A DNA stretch of 64,000 nt, from the NCBI RefSeq assembly GCF_016612865.1, contig NZ_JAENZZ010000002.1, forward strand, positions 1,674,001 to 1,738,000, read 5' to 3'. Both the position numbers and the translations under genes were made by a program. A model generated the notes under the pieces. The model was not told the origin of the DNA. It ran no database searches and saw only the letters and a program-made list of their open reading frames with translations. Shown here piece after piece: positions 39,514 through 48,010 of this stretch. Positions within the stretch are counted from its first letter, which is position 1. Every line of letters begins with the position of its first letter. This stretch comes from Blastococcus sp. TML/M2B (GTDB lineage Bacteria; Actinomycetota; Actinomycetes; Mycobacteriales; Geodermatophilaceae).

Positions 39514-40874
39514 GCGGCGCCTCCGGCGCGCTCGGGGTCGACGGTGACGGCCTCGGCCAGGCTCGCGGCCTCGCGCGCGACGTCGGTGTCGATGCCCAGG
39601 CCGAACAGGGCGCGCAGCGCCCCGGCGTAGTCGGTGCCGCCGGGGACGGCGGAGAGCTGCTTCACCCGCACGGTGGGCTCGTGCAGCAGCTTGTCCACGA
39701 CGCGCCGGACGGTGCGGGCGATCTCCTGGCGGGAGCGCGGGTCGAGGTCGGGCAGCCGGGTGGACAGCCGCAGCAGCTCGGCGTCGACGACCTCGGCGGC
39801 CTGGCTGCGCAGCGCGGAGACCGTCGGCGCGACCGCGGCGGCCTGCTGCTCGGCGCGCAGCAGGGCGGCCTCGGCCTCGATCATCGCGTGCGCGGTGGAG
39901 ATGTCGTGAGCGGCCACCGGGCCGGGGGCCGGCTCGCCGGAGTCGTCGGCGGCGACCCGCTCGCCCTGGAGCAGGGCCAGGTCGACGACGTGCACGCCCG
40001 GGAGCGCGGCAACGCCCGGGTCGACGTCGCGGGGCAGCGCCAGGTCGATGACGGCCAGCGGCCGGCCGGCGCGCCGCTGCATGGCGGTGGCGACGGTGTC
40101 GGTGTGCACGACGATGCCCGAGGCGCCGGTGCAGGAGACGAGCACGTCGGCGTCCACCAGCTCGTCGGCCGTGTCGGCGAGCTCGATCGCCCGGCCGCCG
40201 AGGGTGGTGGCCAGCCGCTGCGCGGAGGTGCGCGTGCGGCTGCCGACGACGACGTCGGCACCGCGGCGGGCCAGCGTGGTGGCGGCCAGCGCGCCCATGG
40301 AGCCGGCCCCGACGACGAGCGCGCGGCGGCCGGCGAGGTCGCCGATGCGCACCTCGGCGCGGTCCAGCGCCACCGACACCAGCGAGGCACCGGCCCGGTC
40401 GATGCCCGTCTCGGAGTGCACCCGCTTGCCGACCCGCAGCGCGCGCTGGGCGATCGGGTGCAGGGCGCGCCCGACGGTGCCCTCCTCGCGGGCCAGGGCG
40501 TAGGCGGCGCGCAGCTGCCCGAGCACCTGCGTCTCGCCGACGACCATCGAGTCCAGCCCGGCGGCGACGGTGAACAGGTGCGTGACGGCCTGGTCCTCGT
40601 AGTGGACCGTCACGTAGGGCGAGAGCTCCTCGACCGTGGCGCCGGCCTGGCGGGCGAGCACGCGGCTGACGTCGGTGACGCCGCCGTGGAACCGCTCGAC
40701 CTCGGCGAAGACCTCGACCCGGTTGCAGGTCGCGAGGACCAGCGCCTCCTGGATGTGGTCGCCGCCGACCAGCTCGTGCAGGGCCTTGACCCGGTCGTCG
40801 TCGCCCATCGCGAACTGCTCGAGCAGCGCGACCGGCGCCGTCCGGTGGCTGATCCCGACTGCGAGGAGGCTCAT
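39510..40874 (-). CDS. hemA: Glutamyl-tRNA reductase
   Basis: First step of C5 haem synthesis, reducing glutamyl-tRNA to glutamate-1-semialdehyde with NADPH. 454 residues from ATG 40874. Catalytic C50 in [17 protein letters not shown]-binding loop [12 protein letters not shown]; dimerisation helices at the C-terminus. Overlaps rex by 4 bases, so its expression follows Rex. Confidence 0.97.
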   Translation of the reverse strand: MSLLAVGISHRTAPVALLEQFAMGDDDRVKALHELVGGDHIQEALVLATCNRVEVFAEVERFHGGVTDVSRVLARQAGATVEELSPYVTVHYEDQAVTHLFTVAAGLDSMVVGETQVLGQLRAAYALAREEGTVGRALHPIAQRALRVGKRVHSETGIDRAGASLVSVALDRAEVRIGDLAGRRALVVGAGSMGALAATTLARRGADVVVGSRTRTSAQRLATTLGGRAIELADTADELVDADVLVSCTGASGIVVHTDTVATAMQRRAGRPLAVIDLALPRDVDPGVAALPGVHVVDLALLQGERVAADDSGEPAPGPVAAHDISTAHAMIEAEAALLRAEQQAAAVAPTVSALRSQAAEVVDAELLRLSTRLPDLDPRSRQEIARTVRRVVDKLLHEPTVRVKQLSAVPGGTDYAGALRALFGLGIDTDVAREAASLAEAVTVDPERAGGAA

Positions 40875-41530
40875 GCCGTCTCCCCCACTCCCGCGGGCAC
40901 CCGCTGCTGGCCGAGGAAGGCCAGCACCTGGAGCTCCACGGACAGGTCGACCTTGCGGACGTCGACCCCGGCGGGGGCCGCGAGCGTCACCGGCGCGAAG
41001 TTCAAGATGCTCCTCACCCCGGCCGCGGCGAGCCGGTCGCAGACCGGCTGGGCCACCTCGGCCGGTGTCGTGATGACCCCGATGGAGGCACCGGTCGCCG
41101 CGACCACGTCCTCGAGCTCGTCGAGGGGGCGGACCTGCAGCGCGCCGACGCGCTGGCCGATGCGGGCCGGCGAGGCGTCGAAGAGCCCGACGAACTCGAA
41201 CCCGCGGGTGCCGAAGCCGGCGTAGTCGGCCAGCGCGGAGCCCAGGTTGCCGATGCCGACCAGCACGCAGGCCCGGGCGCTCTCCACGCCGAGGACGCGG
41301 GTCAGCCGGTCGCGCAGCGCGCCGACGTCGTAGCCCACGCCCCGGACGCCGCAGGGGCCCAGGTGGGAGAGGTCCTTGCGCAGCCCGGCGGGGTTGACGC
41401 CCGCGGCGGAGGCGAGCTCACCGGAGGAGACGGTGCTCCGGCCGCCGTCGGCCAGCGTGGTCAGCACCCGGAGGTACACGGCCAAGCGGGCGACGGTGGC
41501 CTCCGGGATGGTCCGGGGCCGCGGCTGCAT
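40871..41530 (-). CDS. rex: Redox-sensing transcriptional repressor Rex
   Basis: Dimeric repressor that leaves DNA when NADH binds. 219 residues from ATG 41530. Winged-helix DNA-binding domain at about 8-80, with [20 protein letters not shown] and the following [12 protein letters not shown] wing; Rossmann NADH-binding domain with [10 protein letters not shown] (92-97 core). It heads the hem cluster as in Streptomyces rex-hemACD, and its own promoter carries a Rex-like site 131-160 bases upstream. A longer N-terminal extension is open but lacks homologous sequence. Confidence 0.96.
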   Translation of the reverse strand: MQPRPRTIPEATVARLAVYLRVLTTLADGGRSTVSSGELASAAGVNPAGLRKDLSHLGPCGVRGVGYDVGALRDRLTRVLGVESARACVLVGIGNLGSALADYAGFGTRGFEFVGLFDASPARIGQRVGALQVRPLDELEDVVAATGASIGVITTPAEVAQPVCDRLAAAGVRSILNFAPVTLAAPAGVDVRKVDLSVELQVLAFLGQQRVPAGVGETA

Positions 41531-41800
41531 CAACGGGCTCTCCACAGCGGCCGCGCCCGGGACCCCGGTGGCTACCGGGCGGGGCGGGGCACGCAGAATG
41601 ACGACGACGGCGACGGGATCGGTGGTTCTGCTGCGCAGGCACCGGGGTGCCCGCGCAGCCACGGTAGCCGCTTGTGAACGCCGGAACAAAGTCCCGGACG
41701 GCGCGACGACGCCCTGACCGGCCCGAACGGGTGGCGCTGTGGCGGAGACCACGTCGGTGGCGTCGGTCCAGCCACACCCGCCCCGCCGCCGACCGCCCGG
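41531..41800. other. Intergenic region between rex and glutaredoxin-like gene
   Basis: 270 bases, both flanking genes on the minus strand. It holds the rex promoter described separately; the remaining 130 bases of rex leader show no riboswitch-like structure or small ORF with a ribosome-binding site. Confidence 0.5.
41661..41689 (-). promoter_or_regulatory. rex promoter with imperfect Rex operator
   Basis: Minus strand: -35 TTGTTC (41689-41684), 17-base spacer, -10 TACCGT (41666-41661). The plus-strand sequence at 41672-41689 has one perfect half-site TTGTGAA, then CGCC, then GGAACAA, which keeps only ACAA of the second half. The site overlaps the -35 and spacer, as expected for autorepression. 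Confidence 0.6.
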
Positions 41801-42061
41801 TCAGCCGCCCCCGAGGCCCAGGTCGCGGCGCAGCCGGGGGACGTCGACGGTGAAGTAGGAGTGCTCGCGCCCGTCGAGCAGCACGACCGGCACCCGGTCG
41901 CCGAACTCGGCCTGCAGCTCGGGGTCGGCGTCGACGTCGACCACCTCCGCGCGCACGCCCGCCTCGCCGGCGATCCGCTCGAGCGTCTCCTCCGCCACCT
42001 CGCAGAGGTGGCAGCCGGCCCGGGTGAGCAGCCGGAGCCGGCCGGCGGGCTCAGCCGTCAC
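41801..42061 (-). CDS. Glutaredoxin-like small thioredoxin-fold protein (DUF836 type)
   Basis: 86 residues from GTG 42061, which lies inside the 3' end of the ligase gene (11-base overlap). Redox motif CHLC in LLTRAGCHLCEVAEETL, cis-Pro region RVPVVLLDGREH. Homologues sit next to hemA/rex in actinobacteria (Rv0508 position). Probably a thiol-disulfide protein; partner unknown. Confidence 0.85.
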   Translation of the reverse strand: MTAEPAGRLRLLTRAGCHLCEVAEETLERIAGEAGVRAEVVDVDADPELQAEFGDRVPVVLLDGREHSYFTVDVPRLRRDLGLGGG

Positions 42062-43652
42062 CGCCGACCTCCTCGTCGTCGTCGGTCACGGCGCCCGTGA
42101 GCCCCAGCTCGCGCAACCGGGCGCGGCTGACCTTGCCGGTCAGCGAGTGCGGCAGGTGGGCCAGGAACTGCACCGACGTGGGCACCTTGTAGCGGGCCAG
42201 CGAGGCGGCGGCGTGCTCGCGCAGCTCCCCGACGGTCACGGTCTGCCCCGCCGCCAGCGCCACCACCGCGCGCACCGCGGCGCCGGTGCGCGGGTCGGGG
42301 ACGCCGATCACCGCGCTCTCCGCGACCGCCGGGTGGGCGTCGAGCACCCGCTCCACCTCCGCGGGGTAGACGTTGAAGCCGCTCACCAGGATCAGGTCGC
42401 TGCGCCGGTCGACCAGGTGCAGGTCGCCGTCGGCGTCCCGGTAGGCGAGGTCGCCGGTGCCCAGCCAGCCGTCGGCGTCCGGGCCGTCGGCGCCGTCGGG
42501 CCAGTAGCCGGAGAACAGGTTCGCGCCGCGGATCCACAGCTCGCCGGGGCCCTCGCCCGGCCCGTCGTCGGGGCCCTCCTCCTCGGTGCCCTCCCGCGGC
42601 TGGTCGTCCTCGGCCGGGGCGTCGACGTCGGTGGGGTCGGCGGTGTCGGCGGTGTCGCGCAGCGCCACCTCGATGCCGGGCAGGGGGCCGCCGATGCAGT
42701 CGGGCTTGGGCCGGCCGGTGGCCAGGGTGCTGGCGACGACGGGTGCGGCCTCGGTGAGGCCGTAGCCCTCCCAGACGGTGATCGCGGCCCGCTCGCGCAT
42801 CGCCGTCCACACCTCCTCCGGCAGCGGCGCCGCACCCGAGGAGGCCACCCGGACGGCGGCGAACGCGCGGCGGAGGTCGGTGTCGCTGCCGGCGGCGTCG
42901 GCCACGGCCAGCCACGCCTGGTACATCGGCGGCGCGCCGGGCACCGCGGAGACGTGCTCCTCGGCCATGACGGCGAGCGTGGCGCGCGGGTCGAAGGTCT
43001 CCTCGAGCACCGCGCACGCCCCGGTGGCGGCGACCATCCCGAAGCCGGCGTTGAGGCCGTAGACGTGGAACAGCGGCAGCACCAGCAGGACGACGTCGTC
43101 CTCGCGCACCGGCGGCGGGTCCATCGCCAGGCACTGCTCCTGGTTGGCCCGCAGCGCGCCGGAGGTGAGCATCGCGCCGCGCGGGCGGCCGGTCGTGCCG
43201 CTGGTGTAGCAGAGGAAGGCCAGCGCGTCGGGGTCGTCGGCGACCGCGGGCGGCGGCCCCTCCCCCTCGGGGGCGCCCGGGCAGACCGGGACCCCGCCGA
43301 TCCCGTCGCGCGCACCGGGAGCGACCAGCAGCGCGGCCCCCGAGTCGGCGAGCACGTACTCGAGCTCGGGCTCGGTGTAGGCGGTGTTGACCGGCACCAC
43401 GACCAGCCCGGCGCGCAGCGCCCCCAGGACGGCACGCAGCCAGGGCAGCCCGTTGGGCAGCTGGACGGCGACCCGGTCGCCCGGCGCGAGATCGCGCGCG
43501 GCGAACCCCGCGGCGGCGACGTCGACAGCCGCATCGAGCTCCGCCCAGGTCAGCCGCTCGTCCCGCGTGACGACGGCGGGCGCGTCGGGGCGCCGCCGGG
43601 CCGCGGCGCGCACGAGCGCGGCCAGCGACCTCCCTGCCTCCAGGTCCTGCAC
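42051..43652 (-). CDS. AMP-dependent acyl-CoA synthetase/ligase family protein
   Basis: 533 residues from GTG 43652 (GGAGGAG just upstream). Adenylation signatures: FLCYTSGTTGRPRGAML (P-loop), VWEGYGLTEAAPV, YRDADGDLHLVDRRSDLILV and the C-terminal Lys in SLTGKVSRARLRE. A low-complexity acidic insert (Asp/Glu/Pro/Gly, residues about 350-385) interrupts the region before ELWIRGANLFSGY. Fatty-acyl or aryl acid substrate cannot be told. Divergent from bldN. Confidence 0.88.
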   Translation of the reverse strand: MQDLEAGRSLAALVRAAARRRPDAPAVVTRDERLTWAELDAAVDVAAAGFAARDLAPGDRVAVQLPNGLPWLRAVLGALRAGLVVVPVNTAYTEPELEYVLADSGAALLVAPGARDGIGGVPVCPGAPEGEGPPPAVADDPDALAFLCYTSGTTGRPRGAMLTSGALRANQEQCLAMDPPPVREDDVVLLVLPLFHVYGLNAGFGMVAATGACAVLEETFDPRATLAVMAEEHVSAVPGAPPMYQAWLAVADAAGSDTDLRRAFAAVRVASSGAAPLPEEVWTAMRERAAITVWEGYGLTEAAPVVASTLATGRPKPDCIGGPLPGIEVALRDTADTADPTDVDAPAEDDQPREGTEEEGPDDGPGEGPGELWIRGANLFSGYWPDGADGPDADGWLGTGDLAYRDADGDLHLVDRRSDLILVSGFNVYPAEVERVLDAHPAVAESAVIGVPDPRTGAAVRAVVALAAGQTVTVGELREHAAASLARYKVPTSVQFLAHLPHSLTGKVSRARLRELGLTGAVTDDDEEVGGDG

Positions 43653-43779
43653 ATCTCCTCCGGTCGCGCCGGCCGCGCGCGCCCGCGGATCCCGGTGTGC
43701 GTCCGCGGGCTGACGTGGACGGGCTGGGGCGATGTTGTCACCATGAGAGGAACCCCGCAGCTCACGCGCCGGTGCGCGC

Positions 43780-44634
43780 GTGCCCGACGGGGAGGAGACG
43801 GTCCATGCCCCGCGGGCCGACGAGGAGGTTCCGCCCGGCATGCAACCGCCCCTGGACGCCGAGCAGCCCGCCGCTGCCCGGCGTCCGTCGCCCCGGCCGC
43901 GGCCCTCGCCGCGCCCCCGGCCGACGCCGTATCCGCGGGCGAGCAGCGAGGCCCTCGAGCCGGCCGTCCTGGCGGCGGAGATCGCACCGCCGCAGATCGC
44001 CCCGCCGCAGACCGCCCCGCCGGACATCGCTGCCGAGCCACCCGCAGAGCTGCCGGCCGACGTCGCGGCCCCACCGCCGCCGGCCGACGGGCCGGACGTG
44101 TGGGACTGGGTGCGGCGCACCCAGGAGGGCGACGCCGAGGCCTTCGGGTTGCTCTACGACCACTACGTGACGCTGGTCTTCCGGTACGTCCACAACCGGG
44201 TCGGCGACCGGGCGACGGCCGAGGACGTCACCAGCGAGACCTTCGTGCGCGCACTGCGGCGCATCGACTCGCTGAGCTTCCAGGGCCGCGACGTCGGCGC
44301 CTGGCTGGTGACGATCGCCCGCAACATCGTGCTCGACCACGTGAAGAGCAGCCGCTACCGGCTCGAGGTGGCGACGGCGGACATGCGCGACGCCGACCGG
44401 GCCACCGACGGCCCCGAGGACGCCGTCGTCGCCCATCTGACCAACCGCGAGCTGCTGGCCTGCGTCCAGCAGCTGGGCAGCGAGCAGCAGGAGTGCATCG
44501 TGCTGCGGTTCATCCACGGCCTGTCGGTGGCGGAGACCGCCGAGATCATGGGCAAGAAGGACGGCGCGATCAAGGCGCTCCAGCACCGCGCCGTGCGCCG
44601 GCTGGCCGGCCTCCTGCCCGACGGGTTGCGGTGA
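43780..44634 (+). CDS. bldN: ECF RNA polymerase sigma factor, BldN-like
   Basis: 284 residues. Sigma region 2 at about 105-175 (GDAEAFGLLYDHYVTLVFRY, ATAEDVTSETFVRALRRI, GAWLVTIARNIVLDH) and region 4 at about 220-282 (QQECIVLRFIHGLSVAETAE, GAIKALQHRAVRRLAGLLP). The core closely matches Streptomyces BldN as I recall it. The first about 100 residues are a Pro/Arg/Ala-rich extension ([12 protein letters not shown]); Streptomyces BldN also has an N-terminal prosequence, but of different composition. GTG 43780 has no ribosome-binding site, so the start is provisional. Followed by an RsbN-like membrane protein gene, as in Streptomyces. Confidence 0.85.
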   Translation: MPDGEETVHAPRADEEVPPGMQPPLDAEQPAAARRPSPRPRPSPRPRPTPYPRASSEALEPAVLAAEIAPPQIAPPQTAPPDIAAEPPAELPADVAAPPPPADGPDVWDWVRRTQEGDAEAFGLLYDHYVTLVFRYVHNRVGDRATAEDVTSETFVRALRRIDSLSFQGRDVGAWLVTIARNIVLDHVKSSRYRLEVATADMRDADRATDGPEDAVVAHLTNRELLACVQQLGSEQQECIVLRFIHGLSVAETAEIMGKKDGAIKALQHRAVRRLAGLLPDGLR

Positions 44635-44656
44635 CCACGATTCACATGTATAGCGC

Positions 44657-44685
44657 CGTATCCTCCCCGCATCCGACCTCGTTGA
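44657..44685 (+). promoter_or_regulatory. Candidate BldN-type promoter before the rsbN-like gene
   Basis: CGTATC (44657-44662), 17 bases, CGTTGA (44680-44685). The Streptomyces BldN consensus, as I recall, is CGTAAC / CGTTGA with about 16 bases between. It ends 61 bases before the GTG at 44747 and would give the sigma factor control of its own anti-sigma gene. Confidence 0.5.
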
Positions 44686-44746
44686 GGTGTGTGCGAGGCA
44701 GTGCGCCGATCCCCGGCCCCCTCGCGCGGACGACCGGAGGAACCCC

Positions 44747-45889
44747 GTGAACAGGCACGAGAGCGACGCGGCAGCGGCCCGTCGCGCCGCCGGCACGGGC
44801 GAGGACCCGGCCGCGGGGGTCGTCGCGATGCTGCAGGAGCTCGCGCCGCAGCTGGAGGTCGACCCGGACCCGGCGTTCCGCGCGGCCACCCGGCAGCGGC
44901 TGGTCGCGATGGCCGCCGTCCGCACCCCCGAGCCGGCCCGGCCCTCCCTCACCCGCCGGCTGCTGGCCGCGCGCGCCTCCGACGCCCCCGCGCGCTGGCG
45001 CACCCGGGCCACCGCCGGCCTGGCCGGCGCGGCGCTGACGGTGACCTCCCTCGCGACGCTGGTCGCGCTGTCCACCGGCGCCCGCCCCGGCGACGTCCTC
45101 TACGGCCTCAAGCGCGGCACCGAGCAGACCCAGCTGGCGCTGGCCGGCGACTCCCGCGGCCAGGTGCTGCTGGACCTCGCCCGCACCCGGCTCGACGAGC
45201 TCCGCGCGCTCGGCGGCGACGCCGGGCGGGCCGAGGCCACCCTGGCGACGATGGACCAGCAGACCCGGGAGGGTGCCGCCTGGCTCGCCGCGCGCGCCCT
45301 CGGCACGTCCGACGCCGCGCCCCTGGACGACCTGTCCGGCTGGGCCGTCGAGCAGTCCGCGCAGCTGGGCGCCGTGCGCACCGGGCTGCCGGCCCCCGCC
45401 GCCGACGACGTCGACGGCTCGCTGGCGCTGCTCGGGGAGATCAGCGCGCGGGCGGACGGCCTCCGGCTGGTCCTCGCCTGCCCGGCCGGTCCGGCTCCCA
45501 CCGCGACCGACGGGCTCGGTCCCGTGCCGAACGGGTGCCTGCCCGAGACGCCGGCCCCCAAGGAGCCGGGCACCGGCGGGTCGCCGTCCGCGCCGTCGGC
45601 CGGCTCCGGCGTCGTGACCGCGCCGGCCCCGTCGAGCCCCGCGCAGCAGCCGGCGGTGCCCGCGGGCCCCGGCGGCGCGCAGCCCGCACATACAACCGCC
45701 CCGCAGCCGCCGGGGTCGTCGTCCTCGCCGGTGCCGAGCACCGCACCGGTCCCGGGCCCGGACGTGCCCGGTCTGCTGCCGCTGCCCGCGCCGCCGCCGG
45801 CGACGTCCGCACCGTCGCCGTTGGTCGACGTGCCGCTGCCGCTGCCGTGCCTGGACCTGCCGGTGCTGCTCCGCGTGGGCCGCTGCTGA
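44747..45889 (+). CDS. DUF5667 membrane protein, RsbN-like anti-sigma factor
   Basis: 380 residues from GTG 44747 (GGAGG 6 bases upstream). Cytoplasmic N-terminus of about 85 residues, one membrane helix (AGLAGAALTVTSLATLVALS), then the extracytoplasmic DUF5667 domain starting GARPGDVLYGLKRGTEQTQL, and a long Pro/Ser/Ala-rich tail ending CLDLPVLLRVGRC. The arrangement and adjacency match RsbN, the membrane anti-sigma of BldN in Streptomyces. Two cysteine pairs outside the membrane (ACPAG, NGCLP) may form disulfides. Anti-sigma function is inferred from context. Confidence 0.78.
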   Translation: MNRHESDAAAARRAAGTGEDPAAGVVAMLQELAPQLEVDPDPAFRAATRQRLVAMAAVRTPEPARPSLTRRLLAARASDAPARWRTRATAGLAGAALTVTSLATLVALSTGARPGDVLYGLKRGTEQTQLALAGDSRGQVLLDLARTRLDELRALGGDAGRAEATLATMDQQTREGAAWLAARALGTSDAAPLDDLSGWAVEQSAQLGAVRTGLPAPAADDVDGSLALLGEISARADGLRLVLACPAGPAPTATDGLGPVPNGCLPETPAPKEPGTGGSPSAPSAGSGVVTAPAPSSPAQQPAVPAGPGGAQPAHTTAPQPPGSSSSPVPSTAPVPGPDVPGLLPLPAPPPATSAPSPLVDVPLPLPCLDLPVLLRVGRC

Positions 45890-45981
45890 CGCTCCGGATC
45901 GGCCGATCGGCGCGGGAACGCTAGGGTCGTCCCCATCGGAGACCCGCCTCCCCGGGCGGGTCGGATCCAGGGAGGACGCCC

Positions 45982-46905
45982 GTGCCGCGACTGCCTTTCC
46001 GCAGCCGCAAGGACCTCCTCGTGGTGCCCGCCGACGCGAGCCCGGACGACACCCGGGCGCACGTGGCCGGTGCCGCGTCCGCCGCGGCCGCGGACGTCGA
46101 GCCGCCGGCCGCCGTCGAGCCGGACCCCACCGCGGCGGCGTTCTTCGACGTCGACAACACGATGATGATGGGCGCCTCGCTCTTCTGGTTCGCCCGTGGG
46201 CTGGCCGCCCGCAAGTACTTCACGACCCGCGACATGCTCGGCTTCGTCTGGCAGCAGGCCAAGTTCCGCATCGGCGGCAACGAGGGCAACCCGGACGACA
46301 TCCTGACCATCCGGGAGAACGCGCTGGCGTTCGTCGCGGGCCGCCCGGTCTCGGAGATCGTGCAGGCCAGCGAGGAGATCTACGACGAGCTCATGGCCGA
46401 CCGGATCTGGGCCGGCACGCGGGCGCTCGCGCAGCAGCACCTCGACAACGGCCAGCGCGTCTGGCTGGTCACCGCGACCCCGGTCGAGCTGGCCTCGATC
46501 ATCGCGCACCGGCTCGGCCTGACCGGCGCGCTCGGGACGGTCGCCGAGGTCGTGGACGGGCAGTACACCGGCCGGCTCGTGGGCGAGCTGATGCACGGGC
46601 CGGCGAAGGCCGAGGCGGTGCTGGCGCTGGCCGAGCGCGAGGGCCTGGACCTCACCCGCTGCACGGCCTACAGCGACTCGGCCAACGACCTGCCGATGCT
46701 CTCGCTGGTGGGCACCGCCGTCGCGGTCAACCCCGACACCGAGCTGCGTGCCGTCGCCAGGACCCGCGGCTGGACGATCCGCGACTTCCGCACCGGCCGG
46801 AAGGCGGCGAAGATCGGCGTCCCCACCGTCGCGGCGGCCGCGCTCTCCGGCGGCCTGGTCGGCGGCGCCGTCGCCCTGCGGAGGCGCAACAAGCTCCCCT
46901 GGTGA
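45982..46905 (+). CDS. HAD-IB family hydrolase (SerB-like phosphatase)
   Basis: 307 residues from GTG 45982, with GGGAGG 7 bases upstream and a TAGGGT -10-like box at 45922-45927. HAD motifs: [12 protein letters not shown] (DxDxT-like), II WLVTATP, III Lys near [24 protein letters not shown]-terminal hydrophobic segment ([17 protein letters not shown]) ends in RRRNKLPW, suggesting membrane association. It corresponds in position to Rv0505c (serB1) in M. tuberculosis. Substrate unproven. Confidence 0.88.
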   Translation: MPRLPFRSRKDLLVVPADASPDDTRAHVAGAASAAAADVEPPAAVEPDPTAAAFFDVDNTMMMGASLFWFARGLAARKYFTTRDMLGFVWQQAKFRIGGNEGNPDDILTIRENALAFVAGRPVSEIVQASEEIYDELMADRIWAGTRALAQQHLDNGQRVWLVTATPVELASIIAHRLGLTGALGTVAEVVDGQYTGRLVGELMHGPAKAEAVLALAEREGLDLTRCTAYSDSANDLPMLSLVGTAVAVNPDTELRAVARTRGWTIRDFRTGRKAAKIGVPTVAAAALSGGLVGGAVALRRRNKLPW

Positions 46906-46921
46906 GCGCACCCGCGCCGAC

Positions 46922-46979
46922 GTGGCGCGCAGATGCCGCATTCGGCGCGTCTGGATGACGCATCGGCGCGCCCGGTTGA
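46922..46979. repeat. Dispersed intergenic palindromic repeat, copy B
   Basis: About 58 bases, aligned without gaps to copy C (47943-48000) at roughly 75% identity by eye; the shared core is GGATGACGCA then GCGCGCC. It directly precedes the DUF559/AbiEi-like gene. Confidence 0.65.
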
Positions 46980-47042
46980 CCGCCGTCCACAGATCCTGCG
47001 CGCGCCGGCCACCGGCCCCGGTCCTCCGCGAGGCTGGACGGC

Positions 47043-47954
47043 GTGGTCTGCGACGCAGCAGCGCTGGTGGGCGCGGCCGGGTGGACCACCCGGGACGCGC
47101 TGCTCGACGCGGTCAGCCGCAGCACCCTCGAGCGCTGGGTGACGGCGGGGCGGCTCGTCCGGCTCGCACCGGCGGTGTTCGCGCTGCCGTCGTCCGCGCG
47201 GGACTGGCGGGTCCGCGCCGCCGCTGCGCTGCATGGGCGGGACGCCGTCGCCAGCCACGTCACCGCACTGGCGCTGTGGGGCCTGGTCGAGCACCCGCCC
47301 GGTCCCGTGCACCTCACCGTGACGCGCGGCTCGAGCAACCGGGGCCCGGCCGGCGTCGTGGTCCACCGCGCGCCGGGGCGGCTCGAGAGCATGCGAGCCG
47401 GTGGCCTCGACGTCGTCCCGCCCGCCCGGGCCGTCGTTGCGAGCTGGGCGTCGACCCCGGACCGCCCCGTCGTGCGGGCCGCCGCGATCGAGGCGGTGCG
47501 CCGCCGGCTGTGCCGCCCCGCGGAGCTCCGGCGCGAGCTGGCCCGGCAGCCCCGCCTGCCCGGCCGCGCCGAGCTGGGGCGCCTGGTCGACCTGCTCGCC
47601 GACGGATGCCGCAGCGAGCTGGAGATCTGGGGGTGCCTGCACGTCCTGCGCGGCCCGGGCATGCCCGTCTTCGAGCAGCAGCGGCGGCTGGTCGTGGCCG
47701 GGACGACGGTCCTGCTCGACGCCGCCGTCGAGGAGTCCATGCTGGCGGTCGAACTGGACGGCGCCGCCTGGCACGGCTCGCAGCAGCAGCGGGAGGCCGA
47801 CCTCCGGCGGGACGCACTGGTCGCGACCGCCGGGTGGCAGACACTGCGCTTCAGCTACCGGCGGCTGACGGGGTCGCCCGAGGCCTGCCGTCGCGAGATC
47901 CTCGCCGTCCACACCGCCCGCAGGCGGCTGCTGGCCGCCGACGAGGCGCACTGA
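47043..47954 (+). CDS. AbiEi-like/DUF559 domain protein (putative endonuclease or antitoxin-like)
   Basis: 303 residues from GTG 47043. N-terminal winged-helix-like region as in type IV antitoxin AbiEi proteins (WTTRDALLDAVSRSTLERWVTAGRLVRLAPAVF in pieces), a middle region with SHVTALALWGL and LTVTRG, then a C-terminal DUF559/Vsr-like fold with LLDAAVEESMLAVELDGAAWHG and a later WQTLRFSYRRL, suggesting a PD-(D/E)xK nuclease core (D, E-x-D). No toxin gene adjoins. Two copies of a dispersed repeat bracket the gene, one starting at its stop codon. Role unknown; common and variable in high-GC actinobacteria. Confidence 0.75.
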   Translation: MVCDAAALVGAAGWTTRDALLDAVSRSTLERWVTAGRLVRLAPAVFALPSSARDWRVRAAAALHGRDAVASHVTALALWGLVEHPPGPVHLTVTRGSSNRGPAGVVVHRAPGRLESMRAGGLDVVPPARAVVASWASTPDRPVVRAAAIEAVRRRLCRPAELRRELARQPRLPGRAELGRLVDLLADGCRSELEIWGCLHVLRGPGMPVFEQQRRLVVAGTTVLLDAAVEESMLAVELDGAAWHGSQQQREADLRRDALVATAGWQTLRFSYRRLTGSPEACRREILAVHTARRRLLAADEAH

Positions 47955-48000
47955 TGCGCCATCCGGACGGTCGGGATGACGCACTTGCGCGCCAGGTCGA
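47943..48000. repeat. Dispersed intergenic palindromic repeat, copy C
   Basis: Contains GATGCGCCATCC and GGGATGACGCAC followed by TTGCGCGCC. It overlaps the last codons and stop (47952-47954) of the AbiEi-like gene. Confidence 0.65.
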
Positions 48001-48010
48001 CCCCGCGGGA

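Noticed and set aside
47043..47954. Type IV toxin-antitoxin system
   Set aside because: Only the AbiEi-like part is present; no AbiEii-type nucleotidyltransferase toxin adjoins.
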